Shown here piece after piece: positions 1 through 11,343 of a stretch of DNA of 64,000 nucleotides. Every line of letters starts with the position of its first letter. Position 1 is the first letter of the stretch. The notes beneath the pieces were generated by a model, which worked only from the letters and a program-made list of their open reading frames with translations, was not told the origin of the DNA and ran no database searches. Both the position numbers and the translations under genes were made by a program. Source of the stretch: Symsagittifera roscoffensis. Its lineage: Eukaryota > Xenacoelomorpha > Acoela > Convolutidae. The stretch covers positions 33,729,679 to 33,793,678 of the forward strand of contig NC_087065.1 in assembly GCF_963678635.1 (NCBI RefSeq), read 5' to 3'.

Positions 1-2700
1 CATGCATTTTAGTGTCTTCGACTTCGTCTAGTCACTTTGATAGTTCTCCTTTAATCCCCCTGCCTTCTCGAGTTTAATCTTAAATTGATTACCGCTTTAA
101 CTCGACGCTTTTTAATCAGATTGCTCCAAACTGTTTCAAAGAGGAGGGAGAGAAAATAAATTAGAAGCGGGGATTGAAATTTTTTGTCGTTTGCTAAGCA
201 GTGATATTTAATGATGATAGGCTGAAATTTTATTGCAATGCCACTTACGGTGCGTTCTTAGTTCACATGCGCTCTTTTATGAGGAAATATTTAATTTGAA
301 TTCTATGGAGTTGCTAGCAGATGATTGGAGCTATGATTCGAAGCTGATTTGATTTGGTAATGCTTACTGGTGATGAGTTTTTCTTTTTTCATTTACCGTC
401 TCTGCTTGGTTTCAATTATAAACAGTCCTAGGTCGTTCCACATTGATTTTGTTTTTTAATTGAATGATTACCTTAATAAATGGTGTCTTTCTAATACCAA
501 TCAAATGCCTCGGTAGACCTAAAGTTCAGTTTTTTTTGCAATTTTGCGGGTGCAAAATAGACTCAATTAATAGTTTGGTGGATATGTTTAAATACATGAG
601 CCTTTCAGTGAGGAGTCCTGAGTGCAATCTTGACTCTGTTGTGCCGCGCCCTCTTCATTTCATCCTGGTCTCAGTCCTCTAGAAGAAGGCGACATCTCAC
701 CTCCCTCGCCGGGACATAAAGTCCTCTCTCCTCTCTTCTTAAGTTACTCCTCAATTTTTTCCAAACAAATTTATTGCCTTAAATTTGCTCTTTTATTTTG
801 CTGTTTTCACTGTGCAACCTTTTTTCGCATCCTTTTTTGAAGATTTATCCTCTTGTATTTACCTTAGCATATTTTAAAGGTGAGTTGTTTCCGCGAATAG
901 AAATTCGATTTGTCGGTTGTAAATAAAGTTGGTTTATATTTCTTCACTCTTTTCAAATAACCTTGTTAAATTTCAACTGAAAAGAGCCAGTTTTGAAATT
1001 GATATCAGATTTTGTCCCTCAATTATTTACCTACTTCATTTTTGAAAAAAAAAAATTGTATTTTTTTTCAGTATTTTCAACTGTTTTTAAATCAGAACCT
1101 GCAAGTTACTTACCATTTTTACAACCATTGATTCTATGTTTAACTAATGGGTTTTACAGCAATACATTTTCTGCAAGCTTTTGTTTATCATTGATCGGTT
1201 TTCTCCTGTTGGAGTCATTTTCCACATTGCATTTCGAACTGCAAAATTGCTGTGATTGCTTTTTGATCACTAATGATTTGAGAGGATTCACGAAAAATTA
1301 ACTATCTTCACCACTCAAATTCCTGTAGGCTTGCGCCAATTATCTATGCGATCATTTCTTCCAATTGAATAGTCATCCCCTTTTGTGCTTGGCTAGATTT
1401 CTTTACCCATTTTCTAATCCCCGCTTGTGCCCCGGGGTTCGATCAAATCTGAAACAATCGCCGCAAAGCACGTTTTAACTGCAGTTGTGTTGCCATTAGC
1501 ACCATGTGAAATACGTCTGTTTATGTTGTCTGAATAGCGTAGCTTCGCGTGACACGATGATAAGCAACTCACAGTCTACCTACTGAGCAACATTACTATT
1601 AGTATTCTCACTTGATAATGTCAGCTTCGCGTCTTGTTCATTTTTCAGTACCCTCCTCACTTTCATTACCCACAGCCGGCTGCGAAAAATTCCTCAACAT
1701 TATCATCTAACTCGAAATCTGGAATTGTAATTCGACTAAACATAGTTACACACCCACATAATCCTTTCCAGTATTCTGCTTTTCTGCAATAAAGGTCAAA
1801 TTGTTTTATTGTTCTCGAGTTTTGACCCATAAGATCTTTGTCATTGCCTGGCGAGAGAGTGACAGCCAGACCCATTTGGCGCGACATCGTAAACCAGTCT
1901 TGTTATCCGATTATATACTTCATAAGCTAACTCATCTTTCACTGTTGCATGTCCGCAGATATCTGGTTGGATCATTTCGATGCTGTAACTTGGTTTATTT
2001 TTTATTACTTATCCACAATACAGCTATTCTTGTCTTTCTTTTGAGCTCCACTTGCTTCTTCAATCGGGTAGAACAGCAGCGGCGACCGGAGTTGCATTCT
2101 CGCCACATACTTAATCTGTCAATCAGAGATCGCTACTGTATTGATTGCCTTTTATATTGTTACCTAAATCCGGATTTGTACCTTTCAATTTTCAAACACC
2201 AATCACACAGCGGCCATCGTGTTTTGAGCCACTGTCCAATCCCGCATTTTTATTGCTGCTCAAACCGATTTTTAAACTTAGCCCGGTCTTTAATTTTATG
2301 TTGAGCCATTTTAAATATTCGCCATAGAAATTGCTGAGGTAATTTGATTGGTGGACTCGGACGTGCTCAAGTTCTTCCTCGATCTCACCTAGAATTACTT
2401 ATTTCTACCGTGTTGTACAAATCGGGTTATGAATTATTAATTAGTATTTTATGACAGCGGAAGTGAATTCATGTGAACGCCTCTGCAGTACAGTTGAACA
2501 GGGACGGCAGAAAAGTTCAGTTGAGCCAGATTTAACTACCTCCTCATATGTCGGCTGTAATCTGCTCAACTGCAAATATCCTTTTAATCGTCTAGTTTAC
2601 CACGCTGATCGTCATTGATTTTTCTGCAACAGTTTACACCTAACCTTTGCTAATTGAATCGATTGAGTTTTAGGGGTTCAATAAAAAACCGCGTTCCAAA
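1..2700. other. 5' flank of putative host gene, no coding feature recognised
   Basis: AT-rich sequence without a recognisable gene, RNA or mobile element. Open frames here are short and have no recognisable motifs. The last 200 bases lead into the ATG at 2701 and may hold promoter or 5' UTR, but I see no convincing core promoter motif. Confidence 0.4.
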
Positions 2701-2749
2701 ATGACCAAATTTTACGAATGCAAACTGCTTCTATTCTTCTTGATTTCAA
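2701..2749 (+). CDS. putative signal-peptide exon of a host secreted protein gene (exon 1)
   Basis: ATG at 2701, preceded by CCAAA, opens 16 codons plus one base. They encode a basic start followed by a strongly hydrophobic core (LLLFFLIS), the shape of a secretory signal peptide. A consensus donor follows (A|GTAAGT, GT at 2750-2751), leaving the exon in phase 1. The exon at 63197-63522 starts with GT in the complementary phase. Joining them gives AGT (Ser) and continues the hydrophobic stretch with VFVSDA, a plausible signal-peptidase site. A 49-base exon can arise by chance. The support is the combination of ATG, hydrophobicity, donor and matching phase. A transcript would settle it. Confidence 0.4.
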
Positions 2750-2857
2750 GTAAGTTGAACTGCACAGTAGCACAAGGTGATTGCCCTAATGTTTTAATAT
2801 TTTCTGTATCAGACAAAATTAATTAAAAAGAGCAAATGACTTATTTGAGACAAACTT

Positions 2858-3069
2858 TCAATGTTTAAAATAGTTCTATAAATGTCATTAAGTTGAAGTC
2901 GCACAATCATGTGAGCCTGAATAAAGCCTTCATACCATTCATATAACATATAATTCTACTGTGATTTTATTCGATGAGTTAAGCCCATAGACTGAAATCC
3001 CTTGTGTGATCAATGCAGCATGTGTCAAGAAAAATTAAATATATATATTTGTTTTCTAACTATTATTCT
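2858..3069. repeat. direct repeat R1, copy 1
   Basis: About 205-212 bases starting TTCAATGTTTAAAATAG recur at 3549-3752 with only a few substitutions and an 8-10 base length difference around the ATATAA tract. The two copies lie about 690 bp apart in the same orientation, so this is either a local duplication or two insertions of one short element. No terminal inverted repeats or coding capacity are seen. Confidence 0.8.
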
Positions 3070-3548
3070 CAGACGGAAAATATGTCTCAAGGTCAAGAAA
3101 AAAGTCAAATTTGCATGCATAATTTGCTCAAAATTGGCAGATTGCTCTTTTTAATTATTTTTGTCTGTTCCAACTTGTTTTTATTATAGCGACTCTTTCC
3201 ATTTTCAAGTTTTGAACTTAAGGTTGCAATCGGAAGCTAGACTTTTTCTCATTTCAATTTAGAGTATTCTCGTGAGCAAGTTCTGTTTCGATCATGCTGA
3301 AGTCTCTTTCAGTCATAATTTAAGCTCTTTCTTTAAATTCGAAATTTTTCTCGGTGTCGAAAAAACACATTCTGAATAATTTGCCGAATAATAAGACCAT
3401 TTTAGAGTGACGAGTCTTTAAATGGCTGTAGTTTTGATGACTGTATTGCTTTCGGTTCATTTTTTTCTATACGTTGTTTTGCTTCATAATAATCTCAAAA
3501 TTTATGCGACCTTTTCAATGTCTTCGCGCACGACGCATGAAGGTAACC

Positions 3549-3752
3549 TTCAATGTTTAAAATAGTTCTATAAAGGTCATTAAGTTGAAGTCGCACAATC
3601 ATGTGAGCCTGAATAAAGCCTTCATACCATTCATATAATTCTACTGTGATTTTATTCGATGAGTTAAGCCCATAGACTTAAATCCCTTGTGTGATCAATG
3701 CAGCATTTGTCAAGAAAAATAAATATATTTATTTGTTTTCAAACTATTATTC
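3549..3752. repeat. direct repeat R1, copy 2
   Basis: Second copy of the repeat at 2858-3069. It lacks one ATATA unit in the middle and one near the 3' end, and is otherwise nearly identical. Confidence 0.8.
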
Positions 3753-4443
3753 GTTGCTTTTTCGGTTTTGTACCACCTCTAGCTATATTTTGAAACCGCG
3801 CAAATGATCGAATTAAACTTAACAGGTTCCTCTATTCCCTAATAAAGCTTTATCATTTAAGCCGATTAACTTGTCACTGTGTTAGCTAAAACTGTCCCGA
3901 CTTGTGGACTGTGTTTGGAAGCTGCGGTAGCAAACCAATATATGGAACCTACGCGCGGCTGAAAAGGTTACGCCTTTTTTCTGCTGCTCCTACTTTCACA
4001 TTTTCAAGACATTTTCAACTTTTTTTAAAAGCAGTGCATCATTAAATCATCGTCATCGTCAGAAGTATATTTAGCATTCTTTTTCTGACCAAAATTGGTC
4101 CTAAAAACTTGTTTGTTTGTAAAGCGAGGTTCAACTTAGTGAACCAGTCGGCTTTCAAAGTGGCGTAGATTTGCAAAGTTTTTAAGCCAGGCTTTAAACC
4201 AGGCTTTGCTGTATTTTGATTTCAGTTTATTACTTATGATGACATAATTGTTGACTAAAAACCAAAACAAAATCAGGTTTAAAACTGTTTAGTATCATTT
4301 TCTCATGTTGCTGTATAAATTTATTAAATTTATCATGCATTTCCTGGTTGCCTTTGTAAATCGTGTTTGATGTGTTGTCGAAACTTGAACTATAATTTTT
4401 CACTTTCAATTGGAAACCAATCGTGTTCTTTTTTGTTTTAAAG

Positions 4444-4830
4444 TCGATGAACGTAGTTCAGACAGACTCTTATATCAGCGCTGATCATTTCTTTGTTTTT
4501 TTTGTTCAGGCTCAAACTTTCGTGGTTTAACTTGTGATTTCTTTTTAAGTTCAGTTCATGTCGTTTGTTAAAAGCAAGGCAAACTCTTATCTCGAACAGC
4601 ACAAGTATAAAAGTCCGTTATCGAACAGCACGTAAAACATGATCGACTTCTACTTTCGAAAGTGGAATTTAATGTTCAGATTTACCAGAGGAATAAGATT
4701 TTTTTTATAAATTTATCTATTTATCTAAAAATAAATAAAAAAAGTGTCAATCATAAATTGTTCTAGAAGTTCAAAGAGCATAAAGGGCATCCGTTTTTTC
4801 TTTAAAGTTCGAAAGTTGAAATTTTCCCAT
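4444..4830. repeat. dispersed repeat R2, copy 1
   Basis: Shares ordered blocks with 5587-7130 (interrupted) and 19489-19890: GACTCTTATAT, CTTCTACTTTCGAAAG, GTGTCAATCATAAATTGTTCT and AAGGGCATC followed by a T-rich stretch. The similarity is partial but collinear, which indicates an old dispersed repeat. No coding capacity is recognised. Confidence 0.6.
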
Positions 4831-4842
4831 CCCAAGTAAGCA

Positions 4843-5250
4843 TCAGAAAGGGTCGAGTGATTTTTCTTATTAAGCAACCTCTTTCAGCCGGTATTCAAAC
4901 AGAATGTCCCACGTTTCGCCCCACACACAATTCGCCCCTCTTAAATCTAGTGGCACGTTTCGCCCCTTATAATTTCACACATTTCGTCCTCGCACGTTTC
5001 GCCCCTAACTTATTACACAGTTAAGTAACGCCGCTTTCTTAATGTACATTTTAGGGGCGAAATGTGCCAGTAATTTATGAAGGGCGAAATGTGCCACTAG
5101 ATTTAAAAGGGGCGAAATGTGTGAATACCATTCAAACGAAATTAGAAAATTTTTAGATTCGAGAAAAACGCATTTGAAGTTTTTAGTTTTTGGTCTAATT
5201 TCGAGCGAATACGGTGAGCGAGCCGGCTTGTTTTTTTTTTCAACCAAAAG
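4843..5250. repeat. dispersed repeat R3, copy 1, interrupted by a foldback MITE
   Basis: Left part 4843-4900 (GGGTCGAGTGAT... TATTCAAAC) and right part 5130-5250 (ATTCAAACGAAATTAG... GAGCGAGCCGGC) match the uninterrupted R3 copies at 5263-5379, 5380-5560 and 9750-9990. The interruption is exactly the element at 4901-5129. Confidence 0.6.
4901..5129. mobile_element. 229-bp foldback MITE built from repeated CACGTTTCGCCCC motifs
   Basis: Flanked by the 8-bp direct repeat ATTCAAAC (4893-4900 and 5130-5137), as expected for a hAT-type target duplication. The left half carries TTTCGCCCC-type motifs at 4910-4922, 4927-4939, 4953-4968, 4977-4990 and 4992-5006. The right half carries their reverse complements at 5053-5068, 5081-5095 and 5108-5123. 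Both arms share a TTAAATCTAGTGGCAC block in inverted orientation, so the element can fold into a long hairpin. It has no coding capacity. The hAT assignment rests on the 8-bp duplication alone. Confidence 0.75.
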
Positions 5251-5262
5251 CATTGGCCACAA

Positions 5263-5560
5263 ATAATCATCGTAATGGATGGAGCGATTTATCATATTAA
5301 AGCTCTTTCAGTTCTGATTCGACCGACAGTGTCGAGAAAAACCGTTCCTACAATTTTGAGTTTATTTTATTGCGAGCGAGTAATCATCGTAATGGGTGGA
5401 GTGATTTATCATATTAAAGCTCTTTCAGTTCTGATTCGAACGACTGTGAGATAAATCGTTCTGAAATTTTTGAGTTTGTCTCATTTCGAGCGAGTAAAGC
5501 AAGCGAGCAGGCTTATTATAGAAATTTAGGCGATGAAATTTTAGCTTTACTCCAGTAAAA
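5263..5560. repeat. dispersed repeat R3, copies 2 and 3 in tandem
   Basis: Two head-to-tail copies about 117 bp apart. Both begin AATCATCGTAATGG and share TTTATCATATTAAAGCTC and TTTCAGTTCTGATTCGA. The unit then runs through a GAGCGAGTAA block into a T-rich tail. A diverged fourth copy lies at 9750-9990. Confidence 0.7.
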
Positions 5561-5604
5561 ATCTTTTGAGTTCCCTGCCATTTTTAAGAGTAATGAACGT
5601 AGTG

Positions 5605-5617
5605 AAGACTCTTATAT
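5605..5617. repeat. target-site duplication of LINE fragment, left
   Basis: AAGACTCTTATAT at 5605-5617 is repeated exactly at 6739-6751. The first two A's could also belong to the CAA tail, so the duplication is 11-13 bp. It interrupts an R2 repeat copy. Confidence 0.8.
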
Positions 5618-6738
5618 CCCCTGCCAGAATTAGAAGCCACCATAGATCGGGGTCACTATGGTGCTTCAGCAAAAACCCGCACTGGTTTCCATGTGTTTTG
5701 GCCAAACACTCTTTGGTATGGGAAATTTGAGATCCTTCTGCAAGGATCCACACCTGCCGCCACGTGAAGGCTTCCCAAATAGCAAGCCGATATCCCCTGC
5801 CAGATATTGACGTTTTCCGAACACACAAACATCATGGTGAAGAAGATGAGGAAAAGGACACAACTGCTTTCTAGTTTGTCAGGGAAGAACTGGGGTCTGA
5901 CATCCACTGACCTTAGAAGATTGTATAATGCCTATGTCAAGCCAGGAGCACTTTACGCCAGTGAAGTTTGGGGTTCTTTTCTCTCGGACTCGAATTGGAA
6001 TAAATTGGAGGCATGCAACAACAGAGCAGCAAGAATTATTTGTGGCACGCCAGCAAGTTCCAATGCCGTCGCTACTCGCGCTGAGGCAAGGCTTTCTTCG
6101 TTGAAGCAGTACAGTGACGAAAAGGCAGCCATTTTGTACAGTAAGTTCCTCCGGTTCCCGATAGATCATCATCTGCATCTTTTGACAGATGACGGCCCGC
6201 CTCAGAGACTGAAAGCGAGAGGGGATAGCAGATTTCGTCCGGACTGGAGAGTTACCGCTAGAAAGATGATCCAAGATAAACCAGAAAATCTCAGTACGAA
6301 AGAGTTTATTCTGACGAATAGAGAAGAAGTGACACTAGAAGATTACCGGCAAAAAGTGGACGAAGATCACTTACACAGACGAATTTGTAATGGCATGGCT
6401 TTGGAGCATTCAACTAATCGTTCAAGAGAAGAGGAAGTTTTGTTGCATAGGCTCCGGGTGAATCGATGTAGTAACCTAGCTAAAACTGAGCATCTCTTTG
6501 GTCGTATTGAATCTCCGCAGTGCCGTCAGTGTGACAGTGAAGAAGTTGAAGACACAGAGCATTTCATCCTGAAATGCGATAAATGGAATGAAGAAAGATT
6601 GTTAACTTTGGGCTCAAACCCCATTATCTCAGTTTTGCAAACAAATCCGGACAAAGTTTTAATGTTTATTGGCCGAACAGGACGTTTACGTCCCTCATAT
6701 CATCTATGACGAGCTCCATCAACAACAACAACAACAAC
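5618..6738 (+). mobile_element. 5'-truncated non-LTR retrotransposon with (CAA)n tail
   Basis: The unit between the 5605-5617 and 6739-6751 duplications ends in (CAA)n at 6719-6740, as in many APE-type LINEs. It holds only the 3' end of a reverse-transcriptase ORF, so it is truncated at the 5' end, the usual product of incomplete target-primed reverse transcription. The first ~170 bases do not read as reverse transcriptase: in the ORF's frame they contain two stops. They are bracketed by a 14-bp direct repeat, TATCCCCTGCCAGA (5615-5628 and 5791-5804), which may reflect a rearranged 5' end. Confidence 0.8.
5807..6709 (+). pseudogene. C-terminal end of LINE ORF2 (reverse transcriptase thumb and C-terminal zinc-binding domain)
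   Basis: An open frame of 300 residues. Residues ~1-75 match the region after the LINE RT core, with the pattern LTFSEHT, then a KW/NWG block, RLYNAYVKPGALYASEVW and NRAARIICG. Near the C-terminus, CRQCDSEEVEDTEHFILKC is the C-x2-C...EH...C zinc motif seen at the end of jockey, R1 and CR1-like ORF2 proteins. The catalytic YADD segment and endonuclease are missing, so the protein cannot be active alone. The ATG at 5807 is simply the first in the frame. The frame has no stop before 6709, so the copy is fairly young. The LINE clade cannot be fixed without a search. Confidence 0.75.
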
Positions 6739-6740
6739 AA
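6719..6740 (+). repeat. (CAA)n 3' tail of LINE
   Basis: ATCAACAACAACAACAACAA directly before the right target-site duplication. Short tandem-repeat tails in place of poly(A) are common in several LINE clades. Confidence 0.85.
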
Positions 6741-7410
6741 GACTCTTATATAGGTCTTGCTGATTTTTTTTGTTTTTTTTTCTGGAAAAAGTCCTAAAAA
6801 ATTGATGCACTTAGGTATAATGCACTTTTTTGAGTTCAATTGAAATTCATCTGCTAAAAGTGACGCAATGCGAACGCACGATTTCTAGTTTCGAAAGGTT
6901 AAATTTATTTTTAAGATTTCGGAATTAAAACTTTATCTATTGATCCAGTTTTTTCAAGTTGGGTTCATGTTATCAAAGAAGCGCCAATCGTAAATCTTTC
7001 TAGAAATTCAAGAGCTTAAAGGGCATCTATTTTTTTTGAAATTCGAAAATTGAGATTTTTTTCAACAAAGTCAGTGTTTTTTTGTTATGTTTACTTGCGT
7101 TCCTTACTCTTTTCCAATCTTCGATTGGCTATGTTTGGAATAGACAACTTCAAAACAATTTCTGCAAACTGTTGCCCGATTTGTCTTTTCTGCTGTGACT
7201 GTCGAATGTGCCTAAAGTTTGGTTTTTGTCAAATCCTTTCATTTCACAGCGACTTTTTAGGTCTTTTTTTTCAAGACTATGGTTGGAGTATGCTGTGCTA
7301 CTTGCAAAGCAACCAGCTCTTCTTGTTTTATAAATTGAGTTTTTTCATCTGCTGTGATAACATGCCTAGTTGCCACAACGTGCTGATGAACTATTTAAAA
7401 GCTGTCGAAA
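6739..7410. repeat. dispersed repeats R2 (continuation) and R4
   Basis: From 6739 the R2 repeat resumes after the LINE insertion and matches the 4444 and 19489 copies to about 7130. From about 7200 it runs into R4, whose core GACTATGGTTGGAGTATGCTGTGCTACTTGCA also occurs at about 10060-10215 and 35590-35725. The duplication AAGACTCTTATAT at 6739-6751 is the right flank of the LINE. No gene is recognised. Confidence 0.55.
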
Positions 7411-9749
7411 ACGTCGCAGTGTGAAAAAAAAAATCATTTTTTTCGCGAAAAACGTTTTCCATCTTTTTCTAGCACAAAATTCCCCTCTCTGACTGACCTC
7501 AGTACAAAGTTTCAGTGGTTTTCAATCAATAGTTTCACATTAAATAACCAATAAAAAATAGTAATCGACAGAAACACCATGTAGCTATTAGGAAAAGTAC
7601 CGAAACATGAGCTACTCGTTTTTTTTTACCGTGGCCGTGGACTGATTTTTCTTGACATATGAGAACTCGAGCACACTTTATAATGGGCCTGATGTTATAA
7701 CGAGTATTTGTTTGATGCTTCGTAAATATAAAATGTTCCAATTTGCAAATTTGAATTAATTTTGTTTATCTTTAATTTGAAGTTGCTTTTTGTGCTCCTA
7801 ATTATTATGTTAATTATAATTTTAGAGCAGCTGTTGGCGTTTTGGTTGCGTTTCCAAATTTGCAAGTTGAAAACCTAATTTATTTTTTGCACATTACGCA
7901 AAGTTGAGCTATTACTTCTTTGGTAAAGGGATAACAGGTGACATCTTACCAGAAGGTCATATCACAACCTTGTCATCAAAAAACGTGATTTGATGAATGG
8001 CCTTGCAAAAATAAGCTTTCAAATTGATGGAAAGTTTTTGTTTTGGAGGTAAATTTCTCATTTTTTATCTTATGTTGGGCTAAAAATGAAGCTTGAAGAA
8101 CACTTGGAGTTGTACTAATCGGTCGTTAGAGCTTGAAAATGCGTTCTTATAATCACTTGTCCGAATTGTTCAATTTAAGCGTTTTGCCAGTTGTAGCTGC
8201 ACATCCCCCTCTCAATTAGAAGAGACTGCTGGAAAATTGAAATTGACGTCATCATTTTGTGAACCAATTTGCTATTCATTAGTTTCAGCTTGAACCTTGA
8301 GTTTAAATTGGAGGCGCCTCAGTGACTGCAATCAAAAGGTGTAAGAAGCACAATGAAGTCGCAATATAAAAATGTCACTTTTATCCCCTGGTGCTTAAAT
8401 TTTCCTGTTGAATGCTTCACCATTATAAAATATGCCATAACTTTGCAACCGTGTACATCTGAAGTTTGAAACTGGTCGTTTCTTTCAGCTGAGATTGACG
8501 AGTGTAGTTTTTGTAACGCAATGGTACGCGTCTATTTATATTTTTCAACCAGATTATTGAACAACGTCTTTTTTTAAAATCATTCCGATCTTTAATTAGA
8601 AAGTTCTTTGAAGTTTCGCGTTTGCGTTTTTGTTGGCTTTTTATATGCTAAATTTTCATTGAAAAATTGCATGGCAAATCGCTGTTAAATGGAAACTGTT
8701 TTGAAATTATGAGCTTGAAGTTATTCGAAATATTCACAGCTCTGAAGAAGCGCAATAGTTTGCATTGCTCTTTTGACAGTACGAATGCAATTGTGAAAGT
8801 TTGACTGAAATTTCAGTTTTCTTTCTTTTTCTCAAGGTCAGAAATAGCACGCATATTTGAATGCAAAGGCCCAGGGTTTGAATTCAGAGAGGAACTGTTT
8901 TTTTTTGATAACTGAACTGGCATGGACTTTGCTTATGATTTAAGCAGTTTTCTCTGAAATTTAAAAAAGCTTGTGATGTGTTTGTGTAATGGTGCCAGTA
9001 ATTGAATTCCAGAAAAATATAATTTTTCTGAAAGAAAAAATTTTCGGTATACGATTTTTTTGAAGTTTAATGTTGGGTCTTGCCTGTTATAGCACCCCCT
9101 CCCCCAAGAATGGTAAACTTATATGTAGGTTTCCATGATTTTGGTTACTAAGCTAATGAAGGGGTTTTAATGGACAAGTCCCTTAATTGTCTATTCATTC
9201 TTTTCTTAGTCAGAAGAAAGCATTGAATGGAATCTGTTCTTAAAAATATTGAATGTATGCTTTTGATCTGTTCGCAAAAATTCTAAATTTTCCGCTTTTT
9301 AAGAAATTGTTCAAGTTGGTCAAAATGAGCTTTTATGAATCAAAAGGACGCTAGAGAGCGGCACGATCGTGCCTTTTTCTAAAATAATCTGAAGTTTTCG
9401 AGAAGTACGAAACGTGCAGCAGTATTTTTTTATTACCCCTGAACATTAGAAATATACTTTTTTTGTATAGCAAGTGATTCGAAGCTCCACTTCTCATGAT
9501 TTTCAGACCAATTTAGATCCGAAGGCTCGATGAATTCTGTTTTCTGTCGGCTATTGCATCAGCATTTAGACCAAAGTTATTGCTTACGTTGATTAAGCTA
9601 ATGATGAGTCTTGAAGCGTCATTTAGATCTCCGTGGTCCTCCTAATGCAATTAATGTTCCGATCATTTGAAAAATGGGGAGGAACTTTGTATTCGGGTGT
9701 TTAGTTTTTTTTCAGTTTTTGTTTTCCATGCAAATTCAGGTACCAAAAA
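7411..9749. other. host intron-like sequence, little recognisable
   Basis: T-rich sequence without convincing ORFs. At about 8865-8900 a tRNA B-box-like string (AGGGTTTGAATTC) resembles the stronger one at 11800-11840, but it is too weak to call a SINE. Confidence 0.3.
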
Positions 9750-9990
9750 TAATTATTCGAATGGGTCGAGTGATGCATCGTATTTAAGCACATTCATTCG
9801 TGATTCGAACGACATTAAAAATTTCTGAAAAAATTCTCCCAGTATCGAGAAAAACAGGTTTAAAGTTTTTGATTTTTAGTCTAAATTCAAGCAAAAAAAT
9901 GTGAGTAAGCAGACTTACTATAGCTTACTTTGCTTAGTTTAGGCCGTGAAATCTTAGTTTTTATTAAAAATTTTAAAATTTTTTGATTTT
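9750..9990. repeat. dispersed repeat R3, copy 4 (diverged)
   Basis: Collinear with R3: GAATGGGTCGAGTGATGCATC, GATTCGAACGACAT, TATCGAGAAAAAC, and a TTTAGGCCGTGAAATCTTAG block that matches 5520-5560. Diverged but in the same order. Confidence 0.55.
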
Positions 9991-10059
9991 TTTTGGCGGT
10001 TGTTTGTTTGCTTATACAATTCTTAACAATTTTTGCCTTTTTTACTATGTCTGTCGAAT

Positions 10060-10215
10060 AATTCTATGTGCCAGTTTTTCGTTCAGATCCTTTCATCACA
10101 CCACGCAGCAAAAAAAGCTACTTTAATTTGAAAAACAAAAAATTGTTGTACTCTTTAGACTATGGTCGGAAAGTTCTGTGCTACTTGCACAGTCATCGGC
10201 TATCCTTGTTTTATC
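10060..10215. repeat. dispersed repeat R4, copy 2
   Basis: Core GACTATGGTCGGAAAGTTCT followed by GTGCTACTTGCACAGTCAT and GGCTATCCTTGTTTTAT. It matches about 7200-7345 and 35590-35725, with the CCTTTCATCACACCAC-type block upstream shared with those copies. Confidence 0.65.
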
Positions 10216-10868
10216 TCGGTTTTTTTTATTGGCTTTCCAAGTCAACTGAATTGGGAAATTTTTTTCTGAAGTCACTTGGAATTTTCTTGTTTTTTTATTA
10301 AGCTGTTGGGAAGGGGGCTGTAAAAGAAAGACTTACATTTTGCGTCAGTAGTTTTCATGAATATAACTCAAATATTGTAACCAGCTAGGAGTGCAGGAGA
10401 CGAGGTGGTCAATATAAACCTGTGTTTCGAAGCCTATTTGGATTTTGAGAGGGACGAAAGCCATGCAATTTTATACATTAATCTACCACTTGAAACTATT
10501 ATATGCATTTCATGACCTTAAGCTCTTCTTCCCAAGTTTTTCCTTACTGCATTGACTTCGGACTTCCTTTTTAATCAAGTAGTTTTAATGCTAGAGGTTT
10601 TTCTTGATCCCTATTTCAATTTTTCAGCACTTTTTTCTTATTTTTTTTCTGGAACTTTATTTTTGTTTTCATTTTTATGATTATGATAAATAATTTTTCT
10701 TTCAATCTATCCAAGCAAAATCTTGAGTTATAATACGAGTTTACTTTTTCTGATTTTATTTTGCACGATTTAGTGATCAATTTGTATGCTCAATTTAGCA
10801 CATGTTCTTCGGCCTGAGTTGTATCCGATTTAACAGAGTGCCTGATATTTACTATTAGATGGTGTGTC
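10216..10868. other. host intron-like sequence, nothing recognised
   Basis: T-rich, no coding or structural feature that I can support. Confidence 0.3.
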
Positions 10869-11343
10869 AGCTCCAAAAAGTAGTGAGGACAGTTTCTGTA
10901 GTGAGAAAGATGTATGCTTAATAATCCGGAGGACCACGGATTCAATCTTTTCGTCGGTTAGTTATTTTTTAAAGCTTATTTACTTAAGTTTGTTTTTGTT
11001 CTTGCAATTTTACAGCTTGATTTTGAAGTCGAATGGCTTGCAAAGTGATTATTTTTGGGTTATGGAGAAAATTTCGAAATCTATGTTGCATAATTTTGCA
11101 TATAGATAAAAATTTACACGACAAAAAGCCGTCAAAAATTTCGAAGTTTCGTGGCTTGATTTCCTATTAGCTCAACCATAAATTAGAACTAAACACTCTG
11201 TGAGCCATTCGACTTCAAAATGAAACGAAAATACAAACATTAAAAATAAGACTTCAAAAATAGAACTAACCTACAAGAAGATTGGAACCGCCGTCCTCCG
11301 GATTATGAAACATACTTGCTGTACTTGAGCTTTTTTGGAGCTT
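10869..11343. repeat. long imperfect inverted repeat with tRNA-like B-box in both arms
   Basis: The left arm (10869-11067) and right arm (11171-11343) are inverted copies. Shared blocks in order are AGCTCCAAAAA, ATAATCCGGAGGAC, a GG(A/T)TC..AATCTT string close to a pol III B-box, GGTTAGTT, and TTTTGAAGTCGAATGGCT. The spacer is about 100 bp. Two inverted copies of a tRNA-derived SINE-like repeat would explain both the hairpin and the B-box. No A-box is clear. Confidence 0.65.

Noticed and set aside
1801-2304. 167-codon open frame
   Set aside because: No domain motif and no codon bias; it overlaps a frame on the other strand and contains no splice or start context.
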